From assembly GCF_002836475.1 (NCBI RefSeq), contig NZ_PJBJ01000022.1, positions 310,001-374,000 of the forward strand: 64,000 bases of DNA, written 5' to 3'. The DNA is from Flavobacterium sp. ALD4. GTDB lineage: Bacteria > Bacteroidota > Bacteroidia > Flavobacteriales > Flavobacteriaceae. Made by a program: the position numbers and the translations under genes. The notes under the pieces are model-generated. The model saw only the letters and a list, made by a program, of their open reading frames with translations, made no database searches and was not told the origin of the DNA. Below are positions 9,740-19,119 of the stretch, piece after piece. The stretch's first letter is position 1. Each line of letters opens with the position of its first letter.

Positions 9740-11332
9740 CTATTTATTGTTCAGTAAATCCATCAAATTCACATCATTTCCTAATAAAATTTCATTCGAA
9801 TTAATTCGCCCTGCCGGTGTGTCATTTTCTAATTTTAATACTCCTCTAGGACATACTGCCGCACAGATACCGCAACCTACACAGGATGAACGAACGATGT
9901 TTTCTCCTTTTTCAGCATAACTACGAACGTCAATTCCCATTTCGCAATATGTGGAGCAATTTCCACAAGAAATACATTGACCACCATTAGTTGTAATTCT
10001 AAATTTTGATAGTAAACGTTGTTGTAGTCCCAATATAGCGGCCATAGGGCAGCCAAAACGACACCACACACGATTTCCCATAATTGGGTAGAAGCCAACG
10101 CCTACAACACCACTAAAAGCGGCACCTATAGCAAAACCATACCATTCTCTCAACGAATTACTGTCAATAAAAAGAATGTTTTGATTCCCTGAAAAATAAT
10201 TAATAAACAAAGAAATGATAATAATTGCTACTAAGGAAAGCATAGTATAAATGGCATCTGTATCTAATTCTTTGCGTTTAAATAAATATAGGGCGCTTGT
10301 AAAAACGATAAGGAAAACAACAATTCCCCAAATAAAATGGTCTTTGGTAATAAAGCTCATTTCAGGATTATTGGATAAGAAAGAAAATATAACGGCGATG
10401 GTCATCACAAATGAAAATACTAATACGGAGTGGATCATCCAACGTTCAATTTTCCAAGACGTATCTGTCTTACTGGATAAATGTCTATAACTATCACCGG
10501 CAGTTTCTGCCAGACCTCCGCAACCACAAACCCAAGAACAGTACCAACGTTTACCATAGAAATAGGTTAGAATAGGAGAGATGATGAAAATCATTGCTAT
10601 TCCGAAAAACAACATGAACATTCCTAAATTCCCGCCTTCAAACATATTTTTTAAGTGCCATTCATTGAAGAAATAATAATTAAGAGGCCACATGTTTTTT
10701 AGATCCTTAGCAAAATAAGCTTTCTCCGGATTCAATTTTTCTAATATTTCCGGAATCAAAAAAGCGAAACCCAATTGAAAAAACATCACCGAAAGAGTAC
10801 GTACCAACTGGTATTTATTATGAAGGTATTTTAAAATAAACTTGTAGCCTAAACCCACAATGGCAATAGTATAGAGTGTCCCATATACAAACCATTGGCT
10901 AGCGGCTTTACCATTTAAAATATAACTTAATGGATCAAAAAAGCCAACAATTCCTGTGCTTTTTCCACCGTCTTGATTCAATCCTAAGTATTGTGGATAC
11001 CAGTACAAAACAATATAAAATGTAGTCAGTATAATGCCCATCATCCAAGCCCAATTTCCTCGATTAGTGAAGTCTCTGTGCCATACACCGTTGTTTTTTA
11101 TTCCTTGGGGCTTGTTGAGATAGGTTCTATTAGCGTATACTACAATACCCGTGAAAATGGATACTATAGATCCTGCTAACCAAAATCCTTTGTTGGGGAA
11201 AGAGACATTAAATAAGGCTAGTGTCATAATGGACAGCCCGAGTAATCCAAGTGTAATGCCTAATTTCTGGATGCCGTCCATCTGTATGTTCTCATGAGAG
11301 GCGATGGAAATATTGTCAATTGATTTGCTCAT
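9740..11332 (-). CDS. Membrane polyferredoxin, NosR/NapH-like 4Fe-4S protein
   Basis: The ATG at 11332 (MSKSIDN) is chosen because it follows the stop of the upstream oxidoreductase by one base; a longer frame from 11416 would overlap that gene by 83 bp. The 530-aa product has about eight membrane helices. The cysteine motifs RWYCSWVCGCGG and NRVWCRFGCPM belong to the NapH/NosR/CcoG-type membrane electron carriers. The C-terminus has two ferredoxin clusters, CISCGNCSTYCEMG and CVGCGICAAVCPRG. It probably passes electrons across or along the inner membrane. The neighbouring FAD oxidoreductase is the likely electron source. The physiological acceptor is not in the window, as no nosZ or napA is seen. 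Confidence 0.85.
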   Translation of the reverse strand: MSKSIDNISIASHENIQMDGIQKLGITLGLLGLSIMTLALFNVSFPNKGFWLAGSIVSIFTGIVVYANRTYLNKPQGIKNNGVWHRDFTNRGNWAWMMGIILTTFYIVLYWYPQYLGLNQDGGKSTGIVGFFDPLSYILNGKAASQWFVYGTLYTIAIVGLGYKFILKYLHNKYQLVRTLSVMFFQLGFAFLIPEILEKLNPEKAYFAKDLKNMWPLNYYFFNEWHLKNMFEGGNLGMFMLFFGIAMIFIISPILTYFYGKRWYCSWVCGCGGLAETAGDSYRHLSSKTDTSWKIERWMIHSVLVFSFVMTIAVIFSFLSNNPEMSFITKDHFIWGIVVFLIVFTSALYLFKRKELDTDAIYTMLSLVAIIIISLFINYFSGNQNILFIDSNSLREWYGFAIGAAFSGVVGVGFYPIMGNRVWCRFGCPMAAILGLQQRLLSKFRITTNGGQCISCGNCSTYCEMGIDVRSYAEKGENIVRSSCVGCGICAAVCPRGVLKLENDTPAGRINSNEILLGNDVNLMDLLNNK

Positions 11333-11333
11333 G

Positions 11334-12629
11334 TTATATTGTTTTTGCACCAACGAATTGGTTAATAAATTGTTGTTGGATTTCTTTTTCATATGATGTA
11401 AAAAACTCGGGGTCAAAATTAGCTGCTGCTAAATGATCAATGACATAATCCACGGTTTCTTTATTTGTTAGGACTTTGTCAAAAAACTCATGGCGCATTC
11501 GTATTCCAAAAGTGTTGATGCCTAAGAAAATACGGTCTTTTTTGTCAAATGAAATACGGATCGCTTTTTTACCTGAGCGATGTTCCCAGTAAAACTGTTC
11601 CTCATCCTCTTTTGCTTTAGCCCAAACCCATCCGTAGTTTTGGTATTCAATATCTAAAAACTTGGCCGAATTGAACCAATGTCCTGGTTGATAAGCGGTG
11701 GGTGTTCCAGTTAGTGTTTGTGACAATACTTCTCCCATCATCCGGCCCGTATACCAAACGGCTTCTATCGGGCGGCGTAAATCGATGGCTTCATGCTGTT
11801 CAGCGCAGTCCCCAATAGCATAAATATCCTCGATATTTGTTTCTAAGAAACGGTTCACTTTCACTCCTTTTCCTAATTCAATTCCAGAGTCTTTTAAGAA
11901 CTCAATATTAGGAGAGACACCTGCTGTCAGACCAACAATTTCACAATCGATAGTCTCTCCTTTATCGGTAACGACTGCTCTCGCATGTCCTTTTTCGTCC
12001 GAAAGAATTTCTACCAAATTCGTCTCTAACCTTAAATCAATATGATGTTCCAGAATATGGCGGTTGATCATTTGGCTTTCGCCAATAGGCAAAACTCCAT
12101 CCCAAAAACTTTTTTCACGGACTAGGAAAGTGACAGGGATATTACGGGAACGCAGCATTTCAGCTAATTCGATACCAATTAAACCACCCCCTACTATTAC
12201 AGCACGTTTAGTGGTAGGAGCCCAGCGCTCTAAAGCTTCTAAATCCTGTTTGTGATAGAGACCGGTAACGCCTTGCAAATCTTGTCCTGGCCATCCGTAT
12301 TTATTCGGTTTTGAACCTGTTGCCAGCACTAATTTATTATAACCTATCTTTTCATTGTTCTCTATCAGAATTTCTTTTGAAGTAGGAATTACTGCTGTAA
12401 CCAATCCTTGAACGAGATCAATCTTATTTTTTTTCCAAAAATCATTTTCGTAGGACTGCGTGTGTTCAAACTTCATATGTCCCATGAACACGTACATCAA
12501 AGCGGTTCGAGAAAAGAAAAACTCAGTTTCAGAAGAGACAATAGTAATTTTTGAATCTGATTTTTTTCGGATGTGACGTGCAAGCGTAACTCCAGCAATT
12601 CCGTTACCTATAATGACAATATGTTCCAT
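11334..12629 (-). CDS. NAD(P)/FAD-dependent oxidoreductase, NirB-N-terminal-like
   Basis: This 431-aa flavoprotein has an FAD site (IVIIGNGIAGVTLARHI), a LVLATGSKPNKYG segment, an NAD(P) site (VIVGGGLIGIELAEML) and a second FAD contact (IYAIGDCAEQ). The layout matches the N-terminal half of NirB and rubredoxin-type reductases. The C-terminal 100 residues are a substrate or partner domain not recognised further. It is the first gene of a tight pair, ending one base before the polyferredoxin gene, so it probably delivers NAD(P)H electrons to that membrane iron-sulfur protein. Confidence 0.88.
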   Translation of the reverse strand: MEHIVIIGNGIAGVTLARHIRKKSDSKITIVSSETEFFFSRTALMYVFMGHMKFEHTQSYENDFWKKNKIDLVQGLVTAVIPTSKEILIENNEKIGYNKLVLATGSKPNKYGWPGQDLQGVTGLYHKQDLEALERWAPTTKRAVIVGGGLIGIELAEMLRSRNIPVTFLVREKSFWDGVLPIGESQMINRHILEHHIDLRLETNLVEILSDEKGHARAVVTDKGETIDCEIVGLTAGVSPNIEFLKDSGIELGKGVKVNRFLETNIEDIYAIGDCAEQHEAIDLRRPIEAVWYTGRMMGEVLSQTLTGTPTAYQPGHWFNSAKFLDIEYQNYGWVWAKAKEDEEQFYWEHRSGKKAIRISFDKKDRIFLGINTFGIRMRHEFFDKVLTNKETVDYVIDHLAAANFDPEFFTSYEKEIQQQFINQFVGAKTI

Positions 12630-12821
12630 ATAAAATGAATTTTTTCGTTGTGTATTTAATAAAAATAGACGTGGTTGGCCTTAAAGTTAAGCATTTAATA
12701 CGATTATGTTTTAAGTATAGTCTAAGAAAATAGAGTGTTTTAAAACTTTATCGAATCTATAGTATAACATTATTACACTATATAAAAACTCCAATTAGTT
12801 TAAAGTCAAAGCATAAACGTT

Positions 12822-13577
12822 CTATTTCGTTTTAAAGTCTGTTTCAGGTACAAAATAATCAGTGTCTGCTTTAACAAATTTGATATCGGTTAGTGTTGCA
12901 TGTCCTAATTCATCGGTTAGTCCTTTTCCATCTTCCCATGCCCAGAAAATCCATTTAGTGGCAATGGGGATGCCATCAACGTCTTTGTATTCTAAATATT
13001 GAATTGCATGCGGATTTTTCTCTGCTTCTTCTTTCTCTGCTTTTAGCGTAACGATATAGGCTGCTCTTTCAAGTAAATTGGTCGTTTTATCGGTATAAAC
13101 TACATACCAATCGTCTGGTGCGTCGCCAGTTCCTGATTTAAATGTTAGCTTTTCTGTTAGGTAATTTGTAGCGTCTTTTTCTTTATTATTGTATTCATTC
13201 CATATTGTTCCTGGATCACTTAATTTATAAGGGAAAAGGAAAAAATATTCCCAGGTAAAAGCATCAAATCGAACTGATTCTTCATTTGGAATAGTGGAAG
13301 AATAGGATACCTTAGCTTGATCAAAAATAATTTTCGCACCATTTTTATACTCAATAACTCCTTTAGTAGAGTTAGTTAGTATTGTGAATTTTGCATCCAT
13401 TCTTTCTGTACCTCCAAACTCTAGTTGAAGATTAAATTGCACCGCTTCTTGAGCTAAAAAATCAGCTTTATGGTGTGATTTTTCAACTTTTTCTGTGAAT
13501 TTTAAGTTCTCTTCATTTGATTTACATCCTACAAGAGTAAGAATAGAGATTGTTAGAGCTAAGGCAATTTTTCTCAT
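12822..13577 (-). CDS. Lipoprotein, DUF6503-like
   Basis: This 251-aa protein has a lipoprotein signal (MRKIALALTISILTLVGCKS) followed by a soluble, beta-rich domain of about 230 residues. It contains YKNGAKIIFDQAKV and AFTWEYFFLFPYKLSDPG, typical of a family that in flavobacteria is sometimes called an Hsp90-like or DUF6503 protein. The Hsp90 label has no visible support because no ATPase motif is present. It appears to be transcribed alone, with a 420-bp upstream gap and a 190-bp downstream gap. Its function is unknown; the lipobox (LVGC) makes outer or inner membrane anchoring likely. Confidence 0.7.
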   Translation of the reverse strand: MRKIALALTISILTLVGCKSNEENLKFTEKVEKSHHKADFLAQEAVQFNLQLEFGGTERMDAKFTILTNSTKGVIEYKNGAKIIFDQAKVSYSSTIPNEESVRFDAFTWEYFFLFPYKLSDPGTIWNEYNNKEKDATNYLTEKLTFKSGTGDAPDDWYVVYTDKTTNLLERAAYIVTLKAEKEEAEKNPHAIQYLEYKDVDGIPIATKWIFWAWEDGKGLTDELGHATLTDIKFVKADTDYFVPETDFKTK

Positions 13578-13999
13578 TATGGATTGTTTAATTATTGTAT
13601 TGCGTCTTATTGTTTGTAAGTTACAATTACAACTTTTTGATTAGACATTTAATAGTACGTTTCTTCAATTAAAGCTTTGTACTTTAGTGAAAGCAAATAT
13701 AGTTTTAATTGTAGCGACAGTTTTAAACCCCTGTTAGTTTTTTAGTGTTAATTTTCAGTTGTGTTTTTGTTTAAAACCTTGAAATATCTATTTCATTACT
13801 AGCAACAAATCATGATTGCTAGAACACTTTTATTCAGTTGATAAATAGTTTCATTTTGAGACTGTTTTAAATAAGTCCTTCAAAGTTTTATATAAATTAA
13901 AAATCTTAAAAACAAAAACAGTTACAAATGGATCTTTGTAACTGTTATGCTAGTAAACTAAAAAACATTTATTAGTCATTCACAACTAATAAAAAGTAA
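13578..13999. other. Intergenic region with a terminator, no gene seen
   Basis: This is 422 bp of AT-rich sequence between the DUF6503-like gene and the fasciclin gene. The right part holds the terminator annotated separately at 13917-13946. The remainder presumably carries the promoter of the lipoprotein gene at 13577. No reading frame was judged real. Confidence 0.6.
13917..13946 (-). terminator. Intrinsic terminator of the fasciclin operon
   Basis: A perfect 12-bp inverted repeat (AACAGTTACAAA at 13917-13928, TTTGTAACTGTT at 13935-13946) has a six-base loop. On the minus strand it is followed by TTTTTGTTTTT. It lies 54 bp after the fasciclin stop codon, so it most likely ends the leftward transcript. 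Confidence 0.85.
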
Positions 14000-14959
14000 T
14001 TAGGGTAATAAAACTTCATCTATTATGTGTACTACTCCATTACTACATTGAATATCTGGAATAACCATATTTGCAGGTGTTGTAATTCCACTACTTTTGA
14101 TAGTAAAAGCTCCATTTAAAAAAGGACTATAAGTCAAGGTTCCGCCTCCCGCTGTTGCGGCAGTGGTACTCGTCTGCTCCGATGTAAATTTACCTCCCCC
14201 AATAGCATGATTCAATAAAATAGTTCTTAAAGTACTTGCGTCAGTTGCTGTAACATCTGCTACTGTTTTAAATCCTAGCGCTTTAAATGCAGCATCCGTT
14301 GGAGCATAGATGGTGAAATTCGCATTTGGGTCAGACAAAGTAGGAGCTAAACCAGATTTGACAACCGCTGCAACTAAGAAAGTCAGTTCTGGTGTTTTAA
14401 AAACTTTAGCATCTTTTAGTAATATGGCCGATGCAACAATGTTAACACCCGTAGCGATCATTACCTTATCAATAGCATGAACTGTTCCATTACTAGCTTT
14501 TACATCTGTTAGGATAATCTTTGATCCATTAATATATAAATCATTTCCTCTACTAATAAAACGTCGATTAATTGTTAATGCTGATGTAGAGGTACCTCCG
14601 TTTGCAATTTGACTTGCAGGTAAATCACCATTAGAAACATGATACAATAATGTATTGGTTAAGAAACTATTTTGCAATGCTCCTAAGCTACCAGCATTTA
14701 CCAAACCTAATTTAGCAAAAGCATCATTCGTAGGTGCAAAGACAGTGTAATGTCCTGATGGATCGTTTGGGTTGCTGTTACTTAAAACGCCTACTACGCC
14801 ACCTTGAACTGCAGCTCCTTCAAGGGTACTGAAATTTGGATTTGCAACTGCAATACCAGCAATACTTGGAGTTTCGTCTTTATATTCTGTATCACAAGAA
14901 ACAATAGTTCCTATTAAAGCTAATGCTAAAAGAGCACTTTTTATATTTATGTTTTTCAT
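14000..14959 (-). CDS. Fasciclin (FAS1) domain lipoprotein
   Basis: This 319-aa protein starts with a lipoprotein signal (ALLALALIGTIVSCDTEY, Cys at the lipobox). Two FAS1 domains follow at about residues 35-170 and 175-318. Each has the H1 box (YTVFAPTNDAFAKLG and FTIYAPTDAAFKALG) and the H2 box with YH/NH (NTLLYHVSNG and TILLNHAIGGG), and ends in a HxIDxV(M/L) motif (VHAIDKVMI, VHIIDEVLL). FAS1 domains mediate surface adhesion. The gene is 17 bp after an outer-membrane protein gene and ends in a clear terminator, so the two form an operon. A role in surface or matrix attachment is likely but not proven. Confidence 0.92.
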   Translation of the reverse strand: MKNINIKSALLALALIGTIVSCDTEYKDETPSIAGIAVANPNFSTLEGAAVQGGVVGVLSNSNPNDPSGHYTVFAPTNDAFAKLGLVNAGSLGALQNSFLTNTLLYHVSNGDLPASQIANGGTSTSALTINRRFISRGNDLYINGSKIILTDVKASNGTVHAIDKVMIATGVNIVASAILLKDAKVFKTPELTFLVAAVVKSGLAPTLSDPNANFTIYAPTDAAFKALGFKTVADVTATDASTLRTILLNHAIGGGKFTSEQTSTTAATAGGGTLTYSPFLNGAFTIKSSGITTPANMVIPDIQCSNGVVHIIDEVLLP

Positions 14960-14976
14960 TTTGTTTGCTTTTTTTA

Positions 14977-15861
14977 TTAAAATTTATAAGTTACTCCACC
15001 ATAATAGCCTGTAGATTTTCCGATGTTTCTACCTGCTACTAATGTGCTAGCTCCTGCAGAAACTCCTAAACCTTTGTAAACTGGTGTGTACAAGTTTAGA
15101 CCTACTTTTGTATAATTTACCTTTGTGATTGGGAAATAACCTGCGAAACCTTCGCCAAAAATGTCTACGCCACCTGTAGATTTCTGGTTAGCAATGAAAG
15201 CATCACCATAAAATAATCTTGCAGCATAACCTACTTTAAGTTCAGTCGCATAAGAATTAGGAACATTATTTGAAGCATAATTTCCTGCTAATTGTGCTGA
15301 AGCAAAAATTCCTGAATTCGTTCTGAACATTGCCATTCCAGTTGTACTTATTGTAGTACTTCTATTTCCTATAGCAATAATGGATTGAAAACCTTCTTCA
15401 ACTTTATAATTACTGAGCGGTGTTTTTAAACCTAAAGCACCAATAAGGCGTAATGAAGAGGAACCAAAATCAAATTTAAATGGGCTGTATTTAACAAATA
15501 CGGACACATCTTGAATACCTTTTCTTTCGTTTTCTAAGTTTAAGTTTGTTAAAACCTGATCTGTTGCATTACCTTTTGCTTGTACATATGGTAATACTAC
15601 TACAACATCAACTTGATCACTAATTCCGTAAGTTGCATAAATTGACGTACTGTAGACTTTTGTTTCGTTAAAAACAGGAACACCATCTACTTTTTCTGGA
15701 ATAAAATAGACTTTATCATATTTTTCTGAACTGAAAGAAACAGAAACGCTTCCTTTACCTTTTCCTTGCATGAAGCCACTGATTGGGCTTTGTGAAAAAG
15801 CAGTACTAACACATCCTAATGTAGTTACTGCTAAAATTAAGAGTAATTGTTTTTTAATCAT
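14977..15861 (-). CDS. Outer-membrane beta-barrel-like protein
   Basis: This 294-aa protein has a signal peptide (MIKKQLLLILAVTTLGCVSTAFSQ). Its sequence of alternating short beta strands ends in YYGGVTYKF, with a terminal Phe as is usual for outer-membrane barrels. Segments such as YGISDQVDVVVVLPYVQAKG fit the porin-like proteins annotated as transporters (meta-pathway phenol-degradation type) in Bacteroidota. It precedes the fasciclin gene by 17 bp in one transcript. The substrate is unknown, and the cysteine in the signal does not form a clear lipobox. Confidence 0.72.
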   Translation of the reverse strand: MIKKQLLLILAVTTLGCVSTAFSQSPISGFMQGKGKGSVSVSFSSEKYDKVYFIPEKVDGVPVFNETKVYSTSIYATYGISDQVDVVVVLPYVQAKGNATDQVLTNLNLENERKGIQDVSVFVKYSPFKFDFGSSSLRLIGALGLKTPLSNYKVEEGFQSIIAIGNRSTTISTTGMAMFRTNSGIFASAQLAGNYASNNVPNSYATELKVGYAARLFYGDAFIANQKSTGGVDIFGEGFAGYFPITKVNYTKVGLNLYTPVYKGLGVSAGASTLVAGRNIGKSTGYYGGVTYKF

Positions 15862-16055
15862 AATGTTTAATTGTTTTTGTTTGACATTCTAATGCATTTA
15901 CGAAAAAAGAATGTAGGTGGTTTTAAAAAAAAAACTATATTTCTTAAACAAAACTGTTTTTCAATTAGTTAGCTATGTAAAATAATTTTTTTATTTAATT
16001 TTTAAATCGGAAAACAGCGTTTATTAAGTAAAATTGATAGTAAAGTAAGCTCTAT

Positions 16056-16748
16056 TCAAAGAATGTTCTTTCTATAATACTGTAGCATATTTTCAGTAGA
16101 GTGACCTAATCTATGTTTAAGGTGAATAATACTGAAATGGTATTGTAGACGCCAAATCCCATTTTGGTGGTATCTTCTGGCCGAAGTAATTATGTAATCA
16201 GGAATTACGATAAATCGTTTTTTGGAATAAAGTCTAGAAATAATTTCATTGTCCTCATAAATGATGAATTTCTCATCAAAGCCCTTTATTTCTTCAAATA
16301 ATTCTTTGGTTATAAATAACGATTGATCCCCACCGCGGCAGGAAATATGATTGAAGCGAGTGAACCACTGTGAAATCAGTAAAACAGGATGTTTATAATC
16401 AAATTTCATTCTGAAACAGCCCGCTTGATTTCCGTTTTGAACAGTGTCAGCGATTATACGATCAAAATGCAGTGGTGGTAAACTATCACAATGTAAAAAA
16501 TAGAGAATGTTTCCTGTTGCAGCTTTGGCACCTAGATTCATTTGTATCGCTCTTCCTTTCTTTGACTGGATTAATGTTACGTTAGGATATCTTATTATTT
16601 TTTCTTGAGACCCATCAGTACTTCCTCCGTCAACCGCTATTATTTCAATTGCGTCTTTATGGAGGACGCAATTTTTGAGATGAGACAATTGCTTTTCAAT
16701 GCTGTTTACTTCATTAAAAACGGGTATTACGATCGAAATTTTATTCAT
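16056..16748 (-). CDS. TIGR04283-type family 2 glycosyltransferase
   Basis: This 230-aa GT2 has ISIVIPVFNEVNSIEKQL, IEIIAVDGGSTDGS and ILYFLHCDSLPPLHF. The GGSTDGS and HCDS motifs are characteristic of the TIGR04283 group found in arsenosugar-type loci. It lacks membrane helices. Its ATG overlaps the stop of the DUF547 gene by eight bases, so the two are probably co-translated. With the TIGR04282 gene at 18508 it forms the glycosyltransferase pair of those loci, but no arsenic methylase or radical SAM ArsS gene lies in the window. Confidence 0.85.
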   Translation of the reverse strand: MNKISIVIPVFNEVNSIEKQLSHLKNCVLHKDAIEIIAVDGGSTDGSQEKIIRYPNVTLIQSKKGRAIQMNLGAKAATGNILYFLHCDSLPPLHFDRIIADTVQNGNQAGCFRMKFDYKHPVLLISQWFTRFNHISCRGGDQSLFITKELFEEIKGFDEKFIIYEDNEIISRLYSKKRFIVIPDYIITSARRYHQNGIWRLQYHFSIIHLKHRLGHSTENMLQYYRKNIL

Positions 16749-17499
16749 TCAAATTCCAATTGTACTCCTTGTAGTTTATTTTTGCAGTACTACTAATTTT
16801 AACGGCGCTATACTGGTTTAAAAAATCAATAGCAGACCCTTTAGTCTTGAAATCACCTTCAAACCAATCAAATATTTTTGATATTTCAATTTTATTTATT
16901 GTGATGGTGTTTTTAGTTTTATCGTTGATAAAACTTTTTGCCACCGCTGCTAATTGCTGGTTTAATTTTGCTTCAGTATAAGCTTCATTTAGGAGATTAG
17001 GGCAAGAAAAAGAAGCGCAATTTATCGCAAAATGAATTCTTGGTTCATTCATTTTGCGGAGGATTTCATGTTCGATTTCCTCTAAACTATATTTTTTATT
17101 TCCTAAAGAAAAGAATTTTTTACCCCAAGGATCATTAATGTCCTTGATACTTTTGGTTGGATAATTGTCTAAAATTAATTTTACTGTATATGCATTGTAT
17201 GCATTGATCCAATAGGCAAGTGTTGCATTTTTAGACCAAGATTTTGTAGGTACATTGCCCGATAACTCATTGAGATACGCTTGCAATTGGTTGCTGTCTT
17301 TTTGAAAAGCCTTATAATTTACATTTCCATTTTTAGAAACATTTTTTTGCAATAGGGCATTCCATTTAGAATGATTCATACTCTGATCGACCGCAGTTGT
17401 GGTCGTTTGGTATGTTGCAGCTGGAATTTCAGTGTTGTCTTTATTCTTACCACAAGAAAGAAGTGGCAATAGGAGTAGTGGTAAAAAATATGTTTTCAT
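16741..17499 (-). CDS. DUF547 lipoprotein
   Basis: The start at 17499 is chosen because it gives a clean lipoprotein signal (MKTYFLPLLLLPLLSCGKN); an upstream Met at 17523 would add eight residues. The 252-aa product carries the DUF547 domain: TLAYWINAYNAYTVKLILDNYP, WGKKFFSLGNKKYSLEEIEHE and RIHFAINCASFSCP (a His and paired Cys conserved in the family). DUF547 is thought to be related to cysteine-peptidase or transglutaminase folds but has no proven reaction. It is the first of a pair with the GT2 gene. The cluster context suggests processing of a sugar conjugate in the periplasm. Confidence 0.85.
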   Translation of the reverse strand: MKTYFLPLLLLPLLSCGKNKDNTEIPAATYQTTTTAVDQSMNHSKWNALLQKNVSKNGNVNYKAFQKDSNQLQAYLNELSGNVPTKSWSKNATLAYWINAYNAYTVKLILDNYPTKSIKDINDPWGKKFFSLGNKKYSLEEIEHEILRKMNEPRIHFAINCASFSCPNLLNEAYTEAKLNQQLAAVAKSFINDKTKNTITINKIEISKIFDWFEGDFKTKGSAIDFLNQYSAVKISSTAKINYKEYNWNLNE

Positions 17500-17563
17500 C
17501 GGTACTATTTTTAAATTATACAAGTATAGACATTCAGGAGAGGTGTTCCTGACAAAAAAGAGA

Positions 17564-18436
17564 TTATTTTTTTAAGGGATAAATTTCTTGCTTGATAAAT
17601 CCGTGTGGGAACTCGTTTTCATCGCTAAAACCAAGCTCGATATCTCTTCCGTCTCTAGGAATGTAGTTAGTTTTAAATATATAATCCCATACACTTAATG
17701 AAATTCCAAAGTTGACTCCATATTTGTTTGGTATTTTTTTACTGTGGTGCCAAATATGCATTTTGGGGTTGTTGAATATGTATTTTAAGAAACCGTAGTC
17801 CCAACCTATATTAGCGTGGTTCAAATGGCCTATGGCAATTGAGATAAAATGTACAATAAAAACATCCGCAAGGTTCACACCTCCAATAAGAATGATAGGG
17901 ATATATAGTATCGATTTGTAAACAAGAGGTTCCATCCAATTGTATCTAAAATGGGCTGCAAACCCCATTTCCTTCACGCTATGATGGGTTTTATGGATTT
18001 TCCATAAGAAAGGAATCGTATGTAATAACCGATGTATATTCCATTGAATAAAGTCGCTAATGATAAAGAATAGGAATAAAGCCAAGGGTTTAGATAATTC
18101 AGAGATAGAAAAGAGCTGAATAGATATTAATTCGAGCCCAAATAACTGAAGTATGTCATTAATAAACTGTTCCATTACATTAGATAAAGCAATAAGAAGA
18201 ACTAAATTTAGTAAGAAAAAATTGAAAAAAAGATAAAATAAATCCAGCCAGAAATCTTTACGCAAAATTGATTGCTCTTTTCGCCACGGAAACATAATTT
18301 CAAGCAGCCATACTATTAGGGATATGGCAATCAATCCATAAAAATAGTTGTCCCAGTTCCAGTATAAAATTTCGTTTTTCAGGTAATTAAAATAACCGCT
18401 GTAGGAATTCAGTAATATGTCAATGTATTTTTCCAT
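17564..18436 (-). CDS. Sterol desaturase / fatty acid hydroxylase family membrane protein
   Basis: This 290-aa protein has four or five hydrophobic helices and the iron-binding histidine boxes of the fatty acid hydroxylase superfamily: NIHRLLHTIPFLWKIHKTHH and, near the C-terminus, HLNHANIG and PKMHIWHHS. These enzymes hydroxylate or desaturate lipid or isoprenoid substrates at a di-iron centre in the membrane. It lies between the DUF547 gene (65 bp away) and the TIGR04282 gene (72 bp away), on the same strand. Bacteroidota carry several such genes and the substrate is unknown. Confidence 0.88.
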   Translation of the reverse strand: MEKYIDILLNSYSGYFNYLKNEILYWNWDNYFYGLIAISLIVWLLEIMFPWRKEQSILRKDFWLDLFYLFFNFFLLNLVLLIALSNVMEQFINDILQLFGLELISIQLFSISELSKPLALFLFFIISDFIQWNIHRLLHTIPFLWKIHKTHHSVKEMGFAAHFRYNWMEPLVYKSILYIPIILIGGVNLADVFIVHFISIAIGHLNHANIGWDYGFLKYIFNNPKMHIWHHSKKIPNKYGVNFGISLSVWDYIFKTNYIPRDGRDIELGFSDENEFPHGFIKQEIYPLKK

Positions 18437-18507
18437 TTTTGGTACTCAATTGTTTTTATAGTAGTTTGTCTTTGAACATGTAATTAACTTTTTTTAACCT
18501 TTCTTAT

Positions 18508-19119
18508 TTATAAGTCTAATTTTAATTTAGCCATATTATAAGCACTCCGTTCTAAATCCGCAAAGGTATCAATATCATTTAAAGTTTCCAAAAGACAAAC
18601 GTTCTGGCCTTCTAAATCCTTCATGGTCGCTTTAAAAACAGTATCTGTTCCCCAGTCTTTATTTTGGAAAATAATAGCATTGTTTTTTTTCTGCCCCAAT
18701 AAATAATAACCGCCGTCTTCTGCAGGACCTATTGCCAAATCATTGGACATCAAATTTTTAAAAGCGGTTTCAATAATGATTGCTTTTAAATCAAATAAGT
18801 CACTGCCAACGATAACACAGTTTTGGTAACCCATTTCAAAAAGGGTTTCAAATGCATCGTGCATCCGTTGTCCTAAATTACCATTGGTTTGTAACTTTTT
18901 TCGATAATATTCTTCAGACCAAATGTCATTTTTAGTTATTGCAGTATCATAAAAAACAAATTTATCGCAGTTGATAGCATGCGTTTCAATCATGGTATGC
19001 AAAAGTAAATCGTTGTAAACAACCAACGCTTTTTCGTTGCCGATTGTTTTCGCCAATCTTGTTTTCACTTTCCCTAATTCAGGATTACGGGTAAAAATTA
19101 GTAATGCATCAGTCTTCAT
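18508..19119 (-). CDS. TIGR04282-type glycosyltransferase (DUF2064)
   Basis: This 203-aa protein is a nucleotidyl/glycosyl-transferase-A fold protein of the DUF2064 group, as shown by LLIFTRNPELGKVKTRLAKTIG, IVGSDLFDL (GxD motif) and IGPAEDGGYYLLG. It is the companion of the TIGR04283 enzyme in arsenosugar-type loci. Its ATG at 19119 lies 11 bases inside the upstream rhodanese gene, indicating coupling. The real sugar acceptor is not known, since the arsenic genes expected in a complete cluster are absent here. Confidence 0.88.
   Translation of the reverse strand: MKTDALLIFTRNPELGKVKTRLAKTIGNEKALVVYNDLLLHTMIETHAINCDKFVFYDTAITKNDIWSEEYYRKKLQTNGNLGQRMHDAFETLFEMGYQNCVIVGSDLFDLKAIIIETAFKNLMSNDLAIGPAEDGGYYLLGQKKNNAIIFQNKDWGTDTVFKATMKDLEGQNVCLLETLNDIDTFADLERSAYNMAKLKLDL

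Noticed and set aside
11333..11416. Upstream start for the polyferredoxin gene
   Set aside because: It would overlap the oxidoreductase gene by 83 bp, and a good ATG one base after that gene is present.
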